This document shows, piece by piece, positions 16,597 to 25,092 of a stretch of DNA of 39,010 bases. The stretch spans positions 1 through 39,010 of the forward strand of contig NZ_JAGGOL010000025.1 of the NCBI RefSeq assembly GCF_018614525.1, written 5' to 3'. The notes beneath the pieces were generated by a model. It was not told the origin of the DNA, searched no databases, and saw nothing but the letters and a program-made list of their open reading frames with translations. A program made the position numbers and the translations under genes. Position 1 is the stretch's first letter, and each line of letters begins with the position of its first letter. The stretch is from Streptomyces sp. ISL-11 (GTDB lineage Bacteria > Actinomycetota > Actinomycetes > Streptomycetales > Streptomycetaceae).

Positions 16597-17306
16597 CCGA
16601 TCTCCTCGCCACGCCCGAGCCGCCCATTCGCGTCCTGCTCGCCGACGACCAGGCGCTGTTGCGCAGCGCCTTCCGGGTGCTGGTGAACTCCGAGCCGGAC
16701 ATGACGGTGATCGGGGAGGCCGCGGACGGCGCGCAGGCGGTGGAGCTCGCCCGGCTGCACACCCCGGACGTGGTGCTGATGGACATCCGGATGCCCGGCA
16801 CGGACGGTCTCGCCGCGACCCGCGAGATCTGCTCCGACCCCGCGCTCGCACAGGTGCGGGTGGTGATGCTGACGACCTTCGAGGTCGACGAGTACGTGGT
16901 CCAGTCGCTGCGCGCGGGCGCCTCCGGCTTCCTCGGCAAGGGCGCGGAACCGGAGGAGCTGCTGGCCGCGATCCGGATCACGCGGGCGGGGGAGTCGCTG
17001 CTGTCGCCCGCCGCGACGAAGGGGCTGATCGCCACGTTCCTCGCGCAGGGCGACCCGGGGCCCCACCCGGACCGGCCGGGCGGGTCCGCGGCGCGGCTCG
17101 ACGCGCTGACGGGGCGCGAACGGGAGGTGCTGGTGCAGGTGGCGGGCGGGCTGTCGAACGACGAGATCGGCGAGCGGCTCGCGGTGAGCCCGCTGACGGT
17201 GAAGACGCACGTCAATCGGGCAATGGCGAAGCTGGGGGCGCGGGATCGCGCCCAGTTGGTGGTGATCGCGTACGAGTCCGGGCTGGTGCGGCCGAGGCGG
17301 GACTAG
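16593..17306 (+). CDS. Response regulator, NarL/FixJ family
   Basis: 237 aa. Receiver domain with acidic pocket LLADDQ (D18/D19), phosphoacceptor D64 (VVLMDIRMPGTDG), T94/T95 and K115 (GFLGKGAEP). After a proline-rich linker comes a LuxR-type helix-turn-helix (about 172-236: LTGREREVLVQVAGGLSNDEIGERLAVSPLTVKTHVNRAMAKL in outline). All catalytic positions are present, so it should be phosphorylated by its partner kinase, to which it is coupled by ATGA overlap. The stop is TAG. It is followed by a C-rich hairpin and a solitary repeat core, and convergent nadA begins after these. Confidence 0.93.
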   Translation: MTDLLATPEPPIRVLLADDQALLRSAFRVLVNSEPDMTVIGEAADGAQAVELARLHTPDVVLMDIRMPGTDGLAATREICSDPALAQVRVVMLTTFEVDEYVVQSLRAGASGFLGKGAEPEELLAAIRITRAGESLLSPAATKGLIATFLAQGDPGPHPDRPGGSAARLDALTGREREVLVQVAGGLSNDEIGERLAVSPLTVKTHVNRAMAKLGARDRAQLVVIAYESGLVRPRRD

Positions 17307-17337
17307 GTTCTTTCCCCAGCCCCGCCCCTTCCCGAAA

Positions 17338-17355
17338 CCGGGGGCAAGCCCCCGG
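17338..17355 (+). terminator. Hairpin after the two-component operon
   Basis: CCGGGGGC (17338-17345) pairs with GCCCCCGG (17348-17355). It is followed by GCCCCCTTTG, a weak pyrimidine tract. It probably ends the pspA/two-component transcript before convergent nadA. Confidence 0.6.
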
Positions 17356-17364
17356 GCCCCCTTT

Positions 17365-17386
17365 GTCCTCAAACGCCGGACGGGCT
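17365..17386 (+). repeat. Solitary 22-bp repeat core downstream of the response regulator
   Basis: Same core unit (variable base A), 10 bases after the hairpin at 17338-17355, in the convergent gap before nadA. No terminal repeats recognised. Confidence 0.85.
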
Positions 17387-17413
17387 GGAGCCGGTCCGCC
17401 CGGTGGGCCGGTT

Positions 17414-18592
17414 TTACGGAAGCGCCAGCATCCGCTCCAGCGCCAGCTTGGAGAAGCTCGCGACCTCGGGGTCGACCTCGATGCGGTTGACGACCTTGCC
17501 GTCGGCCAGCGACTCCAGCGCCCACACCAGGTGCGGCAGGTCGATCCGGTTCATCGTCGAGCAGAAGCAGACCGTCTTGTCGAGGAAGACGATCTCCTTG
17601 CCCTCCGGGGCGAATCGATTCGCCAGGCGCCGTACGAGGTTGAGCTCCGTGCCGATGGCCCACTTGGAGCCGGCCGGGGCGGCCTCCAGGGCCTTGATGA
17701 TGTACTCGGTCGAGCCGACGTAGTCCGCCGCGGCCACGACCTCGTGCCGGCACTCGGGGTGGACCAGCACGTTGACGCCCGGTATGCGCTCGCGCACGTC
17801 GCGCACCGACTCCAGCGAGAAGCGGCCGTGCACCGAGCAGTGCCCGCGCCACAGGATCATCTTCGCGGCGCGCAGCTCCTCGACGGTGAGCCCGCCGTTC
17901 GGCTTGTGCGGGTTGTACAGGACGCAGTCGTCCAGGGACATCCCGAGGTCGCGGACGGCGGTGTTGCGGCCCAGGTGCTGGTCGGGCAGGAAGAGGATCT
18001 TCTCGCCCTGCTCGAAGGCCCAGTTCAGGGCCCGCTCGGCGTTGGACGAGGTGCAGATCGTGCCGCCGTGCTTGCCGGTGAAGGCCTTGATGTCGGCGGA
18101 GGAGTTCATGTACGAGACCGGGACGGTCACCTCGGCGATGCCCGCCTCGGTCAGGACGTCCCAGCACTCCGCGACCTGCTCGGCGGTGGCCATGTCGGCC
18201 ATCGAGCAGCCGGCGGCCAGGTCGGGCAGGACGACCTGCTGGTCGGCGGTGGTGAGGATGTCCGCCGACTCGGCCATGAAGTGCACACCGCAGAAGACGA
18301 TGTACTCGGCGTCCGGCCGTGCGGCGGCGTCGCGCGCGAGCTTGAAGGAGTCCCCGGTGACGTCCGCGAACTCGATCACCTCGTCGCGCTGGTAGTGGTG
18401 GCCGAGGACGAAGACCTTGTCGCCGAGCTTCGCCTTGGCCGCCCGGGCGCGCTCCACCAGGTCCGGGTCGGAGGCCGCCGGCAGGTCGCCGGGGCACTCC
18501 ACGCCGCGCTCGCTCTTCGGGTCGGACTCGCGGCCGAGGAGCAGGAGGGCGAGCGGGCTGGGCTGGACATCCAAGGGCTGGGCGGTGGTCAC
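17414..18592 (-). CDS. nadA: Quinolinate synthase
   Basis: Makes quinolinate from iminoaspartate and dihydroxyacetone phosphate in de novo NAD synthesis, with an oxygen-sensitive 4Fe-4S cluster. 392 aa. Seen: GHHYQRDEVIEFADVTGDSF, C101 in FCGVHFMAESA, YMNSSADIKAFTG, C252 in WRGHCSVHGRF, HPEC at 278-281 and CFCSTMNRI (C342/C344). C101, C252 and C344 are the likely cluster ligands. I chose the second GTG (18592) because AAAGGG lies 8 bases upstream. The GTG three codons earlier overlaps that site. nadB and nadC are not next to it. It is divergent from erpA, with three operator-like palindromes in between. One overlaps the probable start of transcription and one the -35 region. Confidence 0.95.
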   Translation of the reverse strand: MTTAQPLDVQPSPLALLLLGRESDPKSERGVECPGDLPAASDPDLVERARAAKAKLGDKVFVLGHHYQRDEVIEFADVTGDSFKLARDAAARPDAEYIVFCGVHFMAESADILTTADQQVVLPDLAAGCSMADMATAEQVAECWDVLTEAGIAEVTVPVSYMNSSADIKAFTGKHGGTICTSSNAERALNWAFEQGEKILFLPDQHLGRNTAVRDLGMSLDDCVLYNPHKPNGGLTVEELRAAKMILWRGHCSVHGRFSLESVRDVRERIPGVNVLVHPECRHEVVAAADYVGSTEYIIKALEAAPAGSKWAIGTELNLVRRLANRFAPEGKEIVFLDKTVCFCSTMNRIDLPHLVWALESLADGKVVNRIEVDPEVASFSKLALERMLALP

Positions 18593-18638
18593 GTCACGCA
18601 CCCTTTCTGTTTCTGCGGACGGCCGGAAAGGGCCTTGT

Positions 18639-18708
18639 CGTCAATTTGACGCTATCTATCATAACTGCTTCACGTCAGTTTGACGACGGCCATAGCGTCG
18701 ATGTGACG
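18639..18708. promoter_or_regulatory. Three operator-like 13-bp palindromes in the nadA-erpA divergent region
   Basis: Sites: CGTCAATTTGACG (18639-18651, perfect about its centre), CGTCAGTTTGACG (18673-18685, one mismatch), CGTCGATGTGACG (18696-18708, one to two mismatches). Spacing between starts is 34 and 23 bp. On the minus strand TATGAT (18658-18663) is a good -10 for nadA, with TCGTCA 17 bp upstream as a weak -35. Site 1 would then cover the start of transcription and site 2 the -35. A repressor of NAD synthesis or an Fe-S-responsive regulator could bind. I cannot name it from sequence. Confidence 0.6.
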
Positions 18709-18837
18709 CATTCCCGATCGGCCGAACGGTGTGCGAGCATGAAAGGCGGAAGTACTACGCCAGGCCCGGAATGAATCCGGCAGACCGGCGGTTGCAGCCG
18801 ACGGCAAGCAGTCCGCACAAACCCGGGAGTGAAGCAG

Positions 18838-19194
18838 ATGTCCGTTCAGGACGAGAAGACCACTGTGAGCGACGGCATCCTCCTGTCCGACGCCGCCGCC
18901 GCCAAGGTCAAGGCCCTGCTGGAGCAGGAAGGCCGCGAGGACCTCGCCCTGCGCGTCGCCGTCCAGCCCGGTGGCTGCTCCGGCCTGCGCTACCAGCTCT
19001 TCTTCGACGAGCGCGCGCTCGACGGTGACGTCGTCAAGGACTTCGACGGCGTCAAGGTCGTCACCGACCGCATGAGCGCCCCGTACCTGGGCGGCGCCTC
19101 CATCGACTTCGTCGACACCATCGAGAAGCAGGGCTTCACGATCGACAACCCCAACGCCACGGGCTCCTGCGCCTGCGGCGACTCCTTCAGCTGA
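18838..19194 (+). CDS. erpA: Iron-sulfur cluster insertion protein, HesB/IscA/ErpA family
   Basis: 118 aa A-type carrier that hands Fe-S clusters to apoproteins. Seen: the three ligand cysteines C47 (GGCSGLRYQ), C111 and C113 (SCACGDSF), and the family body ILLSDAAAAKVKALL. The ATG at 18838 has GGGAG 9 bases upstream. A GTG nine bases earlier overlaps that site and is less likely. Next to nadA, whose product needs a 4Fe-4S cluster, so a shared divergent control region makes functional sense. A 20-bp hairpin follows the stop. Confidence 0.93.
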   Translation: MSVQDEKTTVSDGILLSDAAAAKVKALLEQEGREDLALRVAVQPGGCSGLRYQLFFDERALDGDVVKDFDGVKVVTDRMSAPYLGGASIDFVDTIEKQGFTIDNPNATGSCACGDSFS

Positions 19195-19223
19195 GCCCTG
19201 GTCCGGCCGCGGGCCGTACGCAC

Positions 19224-19265
19224 GGCGAAGGCGGCGATCCTCCTCGGAGGGTCGCCGCCTTCGCC
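19224..19265. terminator. Strong bidirectional hairpin between erpA and the convergent gene
   Basis: A 20-bp stem, 19224-19243 with 19246-19265, with a single mismatch and a two-base loop. It lies 29 bp past the erpA stop and 20 bp past the end of the minus-strand gene, so it can stop both transcripts. Confidence 0.85.
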
Positions 19266-19285
19266 GTTGCCGGGGTCCGCGCCGG

Positions 19286-20827
19286 CTACTTCTCCTGCTT
19301 CTCCGACACGGCCTCGCCGGTCGCGGCGTCCACGACCTCCCGGTCGCCCAGCGGCTCGTCCAGCGTCACCGTCTCGTCGTAACGCTTCGCCATCAGCACA
19401 CAGGACCGGCCGGGCTCCTTCTCCGTGCCGGTGACCGACACCCGCACCACGTCGGCCGACTGCTCGGCGGTCGCCGCGTAGTCGTTGCACACCCCGCCCC
19501 AGAAGTGCAGCACGAGCTTCCTGCCGTCCTGGGTGTACGACTCCACGTGCGGCCGCGTGGTCTTCGGGGTGCCCGAGGGCTTGCCGGACGGCTTCGCCGA
19601 TCCCGGGGTGCCGCCGGCCGGCTTGGCCAGGAACTTCGGGTCCACGGCCGGCTGGACGACCTGGACGGTGCCGTCCTTCTCCGTGGAGCCGGCCATCCGC
19701 ACCTGGAACAGCCACGACGGCACCAGCGCCTGCCGCCCCCTCACATAGTGCGAGGCCAGCACGTACGACGCCCCGGTCACCGTCGCCGGCCCGCTCGCCC
19801 GCGCCTTGCCCGGGCAGGGGACCGTGCCGTCCCGGCCGTCACCGTCGTGCGGGACCGCCGACGCGCAGCCGCCGACGGAGACCTCGGGCGGGGTGTCGGC
19901 GCGGCCCTTGTTCAGCTGCGTCAGCGCCTCGTCCGCGTTGACCAGCGGATAGTCGGCACCCTTGACCGGTGCCTGCAACTGACCGCCGCCCCCGACCAGT
20001 TGCCCGTCCGAGCCGACCTCCAGCCGGGTCTGCCAGCCGTAGGTGGGCGTGCCGTTCACCACGGGGTCGGCGACGACGGCCCGTACCGCGCCGAAGAGTT
20101 CCCCGGCCCGTGTCCGCGCGCCGCTCTGCCCGAGCACCTTGAGCACCGGGGCCGCGACGTTCTTCGCCTTCTCCTCCGACACGGGGTCGCCCTGGCCGGA
20201 GCCCTCCCGCAACTGCGGGCAGTCGACCGCCGCCGCGGGGTCGGGTCCCAGATCCTTGCCCAGGCCCTTCGCCGGTCCCGTCCCGTGCGTGCAGCCGGAG
20301 CCGCCGGGCGTCCCGTAGCGCGCGAACGACCAGTTGCCCGGCCCCTTGCCGTTCACCTGGAGCGTCGGCTCGTCCGCGCCCGGCGCGCCGCCGACCCGCC
20401 AGACGCCCTGCTCCAGCCGGGGCGCGCCCTGCACGGACAGCGCCTTGGCCAGCGATGCCACCTCGTCCCGCGTCACCCCGTCCCTGGGCAGGAGGACCGG
20501 CGCCGAACGCGGGCCCTTCGGCAGCTCGCCCGCGGCGCGGTAGCGCACGCCGTTCGGGTTCGGCTCACCGACCGCGATGCCCTGGGAGGGGCCGCCCTGG
20601 CGCACGCCGTCCAGTGCGAGGGGCGGGGGAGAGCCGTCACCGCCGGCCTCGGAGGAGTCGCCTCCCTTGCCGCTCGCCGCCGTGGAGGCCCAGTACGCGC
20701 CGCCGCCACCGGCCAGCAGGACCGCCGCCGCCACCGATACGACCGCCAGCCGCGGCCGCCGCCGCCCCTGGCGATCGGGGGTGCGATCGGGGGTGCTGTC
20801 CGGCGTGCCGCCCTCGGTGCTCACCAC
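19286..20827 (-). CDS. Conserved Streptomyces membrane-anchored or secreted protein of unknown function
   Basis: 513 aa. I do not recognise a catalytic family. Seen: a short charged cytoplasmic start (TEGGTPDSTPDRTPDRQGRRR), one membrane helix (LAVVSVAAAVLLAGGGGAYWA) without a lipobox, then a low-complexity Gly/Ser/Pro region. The long extracellular part contains several Cys pairs (SGCTHG, DCPQL, GGCASAV, VPCPG, GVCNDY, GRSCVLM) likely to form disulfides. A Ser/Pro/Lys-rich hinge (about 415-440) leads to a C-terminal beta-rich domain (YTQDGRKLVLHFWGGVCNDY). This is a single-pass type II topology. Two adjacent GTG codons (20827, 20824) are possible starts after AAGGAG; I keep the first. It sits between convergent erpA and a 71-aa gene on the same strand. 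Confidence 0.7.
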   Translation of the reverse strand: MVSTEGGTPDSTPDRTPDRQGRRRPRLAVVSVAAAVLLAGGGGAYWASTAASGKGGDSSEAGGDGSPPPLALDGVRQGGPSQGIAVGEPNPNGVRYRAAGELPKGPRSAPVLLPRDGVTRDEVASLAKALSVQGAPRLEQGVWRVGGAPGADEPTLQVNGKGPGNWSFARYGTPGGSGCTHGTGPAKGLGKDLGPDPAAAVDCPQLREGSGQGDPVSEEKAKNVAAPVLKVLGQSGARTRAGELFGAVRAVVADPVVNGTPTYGWQTRLEVGSDGQLVGGGGQLQAPVKGADYPLVNADEALTQLNKGRADTPPEVSVGGCASAVPHDGDGRDGTVPCPGKARASGPATVTGASYVLASHYVRGRQALVPSWLFQVRMAGSTEKDGTVQVVQPAVDPKFLAKPAGGTPGSAKPSGKPSGTPKTTRPHVESYTQDGRKLVLHFWGGVCNDYAATAEQSADVVRVSVTGTEKEPGRSCVLMAKRYDETVTLDEPLGDREVVDAATGEAVSEKQEK

Positions 20828-20924
20828 ATCGCTCCTTCACTCCGCTCAATGTGTGTACTGCCGCGTCCCCCGAGAGGGGGACACCGCTTGGACGGAGTGC
20901 GGGAGCGAGCGGTTCCACCAGTCC

Positions 20925-22284
<1,360 letters not shown>

Positions 22285-22351
22285 CCGGCGGACCTGCCCG
22301 TCTGCCTGGAAGGCATCCGTTCCGGGCAAACGGGCGGGTGGGAGGGGAAAC

Positions 22352-22370
22352 CCCGCCGCGCAGCGGCGGG
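22352..22370. terminator. Hairpin between the convergent kinase and desulfurase genes
   Basis: CCCGCCGC (22352-22359) pairs with GCGGCGGG (22363-22370), loop GCA. It begins 5 bases past the desulfurase stop. On the minus strand it is followed by GTTTCC. For the plus strand it lies about 70 bp past the kinase stop. Confidence 0.65.
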
Positions 22371-22375
22371 AATCG

Positions 22376-23758
22376 TCAGGCGCGGCGCCGCACGGTGTAC
22401 GCCGTACCCCGCTCCACGCCGCGCTCGCCGACGAACTCCTGCCCTCTCATGTCGCACCACGCCGGAACGTCCAGCCGCGCGGCCTCGTCATCGGACAGGA
22501 CCGTCACCAGCCCGCCCACCGGCACCTCCCCGATCACCTTCGCCAGCTCGATGACGGGGATCGGGCACCGCTTGCCGAACGCGTCGACGACGAGCTCCGG
22601 CGACGTACCGGCCGGGGCCGCGCTCTCCGCCGGCGCGCCCAGCCGCTCCCGTACCGACCCCACGGCCCCCGGCAGCACCTCCAGGAAGCGCTCGACGTCC
22701 TCCTCGGCCGTGCCCGCCGGCAGCGACACCCGCACGTTGCCCTCGGAGAGCACCCCCATCGCCCGGAGCACATGGCTCGGCAGGAGCGTGCTCGATGTGC
22801 ACGAGGAGCCGGACGAGACCGAGAACCCGGCCCGGTCCAGGGCGTGCAGCAGCGTCTCGCCGTCGACATACAGACACGAGAAGGTGACCAGATGCGGCAG
22901 CCGCCGCACCGGGTCGCCGACCACCTCCACATCCGGTACGAGCTCCGGCACGCGCGTGCGGATCCGCTCCACCAGCTCCCGCAGCCGCACCGACTCGGCC
23001 GCCGCCTCCTGCCGCACGGCGCGCAGCGACGCGGCCGCCGCCACGATCGCGGGCAGGTCGGGGAAGCCGGGCGCGCGCCCCGACTCCCGCTCGTCCGCCG
23101 GGCCCTGGGCCGCGAACCGCACTCCCTTGCGCACGGCCAGCAGGCCCACGCCCGCCGGCCCGCCCCATTTGTGCGCGCTCGCCGTCAGCAGCGACCAGCC
23201 GCCGCCGACCGGGCCCCAGCCGAGCGACTGCGCGGCGTCCACGAGCAGCGGCACACCCGCTGCCCGGCACTCCTCGGCGACCTCGGCCACCGGCTGTTCG
23301 GTGCCCACCTCGTGGTTGGCGGACTGGAGGGCGGCCAGTGCCGTGCCGGGGCGCAGGGCCGCCGCGTACGCGCCGGGCGCGACGCGGCCCGTACGGTCGA
23401 CGGGCACCTCCGTGGCGGCGCCGCCGGCCGCTTCGAGGGCCGCGGCCGACTGCAGGACGGCCGAGTGTTCGACGGCCGACACCACCAGATGGCGGCCGAC
23501 GCGCCGCCGGCCGGCGAGGGCGCCGGCGATGCCGTCGTGCAGCGCGCGGGTACCCGATGGAGTGAACACGAGCTCGTCCGGGCGGCAACCGACCGCGTCC
23601 GCCGCCGCCTCGCGCGCGGCGTCCAGCAGCAGCCTGGCCCGGCGGCCCTCGCGGTAGAGGCGGGCGGGGTCCGCCCACCCCTCGTCGAGGGCCGCCAGCA
23701 GCGCCTGGCGGGCGACGGGGTGCAGCGGGGCGGCGGAGGCGGCGTCGAAGTAGGGCAC
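22376..23758 (-). CDS. Cysteine desulfurase fused to a TusA sulfur-carrier domain
   Basis: 460 aa. Residues 1-375 are an IscS/NifS-type cysteine desulfurase: YFDAASAAPLHP, SAVEHSAVL, VDAAQSLG, the PLP lysine K197 in SAHKWGG, and the catalytic Cys320 in SSGSSCTSSTL. Residues about 385-460 are a TusA/SirA-type domain with C398 in DAFGKRCPIPVIELAKVI. The fusion would pass persulfide sulfur from C320 to C398 within one chain, for tRNA thiolation, cofactor sulfuration or another thiol-transfer route. The target is not clear from the context. The ATG at 23758 starts at the fold. Divergent from ctaC over a 362-bp gap. A second, SufS-like desulfurase lies at 35388-36743. Confidence 0.92.
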   Translation of the reverse strand: MPYFDAASAAPLHPVARQALLAALDEGWADPARLYREGRRARLLLDAAREAAADAVGCRPDELVFTPSGTRALHDGIAGALAGRRRVGRHLVVSAVEHSAVLQSAAALEAAGGAATEVPVDRTGRVAPGAYAAALRPGTALAALQSANHEVGTEQPVAEVAEECRAAGVPLLVDAAQSLGWGPVGGGWSLLTASAHKWGGPAGVGLLAVRKGVRFAAQGPADERESGRAPGFPDLPAIVAAAASLRAVRQEAAAESVRLRELVERIRTRVPELVPDVEVVGDPVRRLPHLVTFSCLYVDGETLLHALDRAGFSVSSGSSCTSSTLLPSHVLRAMGVLSEGNVRVSLPAGTAEEDVERFLEVLPGAVGSVRERLGAPAESAAPAGTSPELVVDAFGKRCPIPVIELAKVIGEVPVGGLVTVLSDDEAARLDVPAWCDMRGQEFVGERGVERGTAYTVRRRA

Positions 23759-23796
23759 ACAGGAACGCTAACTCCCCCGGACGCGGGACGTCGGGG

Positions 23797-23836
23797 GCAC
23801 CGCCCGAGGGGGTCGGCGAACCCCTCGGCCCGGTGC
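23797..23836. other. Hairpin in the ctaC upstream region
   Basis: Outer arms GCACCG (23797-23802)/CGGTGC (23831-23836) and inner arms CCGAGGGG (23804-23811)/CCCCTCGG (23821-23828), separated by a 1x2 internal loop, with a 9-base loop. It lies in a divergent promoter region, not after a gene, so it may be a protein-binding site rather than a terminator. Confidence 0.5.
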
Positions 23837-23944
23837 CCGCGGAGCCCGCCGGGAAGGGTCGCGTAACCCGCCCGCCGGTCAGCCATGTGCGCAGGTCGGA
23901 CGCTGCGCTGACGGTCCGCCGGATGGTCTGCGGACCCCGGGGTT

Positions 23945-23963
23945 CCACCCCTTCGGGGAGTGG
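23945..23963 (+). other. UUCG-tetraloop hairpin upstream of ctaC
   Basis: CCAC-CCC (23945-23951), TTCG (23952-23955), GGG-A-GTGG (23956-23963): a stem of 3 + 4 bp with one bulged A and an exceptionally stable tetraloop. If the ctaC transcript begins upstream of it, it would sit in the 5' leader. Confidence 0.5.
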
Positions 23964-24012
23964 TCCGGCGCGTTGGGCACCCTCCCCGCGCGACCCCAAA
24001 TAGCGTCCAGTA

Positions 24013-24041
24013 GGGTTTGGTCCGCATAAACATCCAAACCC
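24013..24041. promoter_or_regulatory. 8-bp inverted repeat upstream of ctaC, operator candidate
   Basis: GGGTTTGG (24013-24020) and CCAAACCC (24034-24041), perfect, with a 13-base A/T-richer spacer (TCCGCATAAACAT). Half-site centres are 21 bp apart, two helical turns, the geometry of a dimer-bound operator. It ends 79 bp before the ctaC start. The regulator is unknown. Confidence 0.5.
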
Positions 24042-24120
24042 CTGCCCGCAGCGGGCCGGCGACCGACCAGCGAGACGGCCGCAGCCGGCCGCACGGGCGA
24101 GACTCTCGGGAAGGCGCTAC

Positions 24121-25092
24121 GTGAGTCCCAACGGCTCCGACCGCTCGTCGCGGCGCCCGGTGCGGCGGAAGCTGCTGCAGGCGCTGGCCGCGGGCGCTGT
24201 CCTGGCGACCGCCTCCGGTTGCACATATAAGGACTTCCCCCGCCTCGGAATGCCCACTCCCGTCACGGAAGAGGCGCCGCGGATCCTCTCCCTGTGGCAG
24301 GGCTCTTGGGCCGCCGCCCTCGTGGTCGGCGTCCTTGTGTGGGGCCTGATCATCTGGAGTGTCATCTTCCACCGGCGCAGCCGGACCAAGGTGAAGATCC
24401 CCCAGCAGACCCGGTACAACATGCCCATCGAGGCGCTGTACACGGCGGTCCCGATCATCATCGTGTCGGTGCTCTTCTACTTCACCGCGCGTGATGAGAA
24501 CAAGCTCCTCACCAACCCTGACAAGCCGCAGCACGTCGTGAACGTGGTCGGCTTCCAGTGGAGCTGGGCGTTCAACTACATGGAGGACGTCGACGGCAAC
24601 ACCGCCACCCCCGCGAAGCCGCTCCGTGAGAACAAGGAGCTCGACGCGATCCCCGACCGGTTCCTGACGAAGGCACCGCAGGGCGCCGAGGGCGTCTACG
24701 AGGTCGGCACCCCCGGTGACCGGAACCCGCAGAACGGCAACCCCGGCCCCACGCTGTGGCTGCCCAAGGGCGAGACGGTCCAGTTCGTGCTCACCTCGCG
24801 GGACGTCATCCACTCCTTCTGGGTGGTGCCGTTCCTGATGAAGCAGGACGTCATCCCGGGGCACACCAACAGCTTCACGGTGACCCCGAACAAGGAGGGC
24901 ACCTTCATGGGCAAGTGTGCCGAGCTCTGCGGCCAGGACCACTCCCGGATGCTCTTCAACGTCAAGGTCGTCTCTCCTGAGCGGTACAAGGCGCACCTGA
25001 AGGAGCTGGCGGCCAAGGGTCAGACCGGTTACCAGCCGGCGGGTATCGCGCAGACGGATCACGCGAAGAACGCGGAGACCAAGAACAAGTGA
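24121..25092 (+). CDS. ctaC: Cytochrome c oxidase subunit II
   Basis: 323 aa. Takes electrons into the aa3 oxidase through the dinuclear CuA centre. Seen: a basic start, a hydrophobic signal and lipobox ATASGC with Cys34, two transmembrane helices (about 61-82 and 105-124), then the periplasmic cupredoxin domain with [20 protein letters not shown] and the CuA loop [12 protein letters not shown]. This has the expected Cys, Glu, Cys, His, Met ligands. GTG at 24121 with GGAAGG 6 bases upstream. Overlaps ctaD by GTGA. No covalent heme c domain is fused, as expected when the diheme QcrC supplies electrons directly. Confidence 0.96.
   Translation: MSPNGSDRSSRRPVRRKLLQALAAGAVLATASGCTYKDFPRLGMPTPVTEEAPRILSLWQGSWAAALVVGVLVWGLIIWSVIFHRRSRTKVKIPQQTRYNMPIEALYTAVPIIIVSVLFYFTARDENKLLTNPDKPQHVVNVVGFQWSWAFNYMEDVDGNTATPAKPLRENKELDAIPDRFLTKAPQGAEGVYEVGTPGDRNPQNGNPGPTLWLPKGETVQFVLTSRDVIHSFWVVPFLMKQDVIPGHTNSFTVTPNKEGTFMGKCAELCGQDHSRMLFNVKVVSPERYKAHLKELAAKGQTGYQPAGIAQTDHAKNAETKNK

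Larger units (their letters stand above)
23759..24120. other. Divergent intergenic region, desulfurase fusion / ctaC
   Basis: 362 bp with no gene. It contains two hairpins (23797-23836, 23945-23963) and an inverted repeat (24013-24041), listed separately. It must hold promoters for ctaC and the fusion gene, but no confident -10/-35 pair was seen. TAGGGT at 24011-24016 is a possible ctaC -10. Confidence 0.55.
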
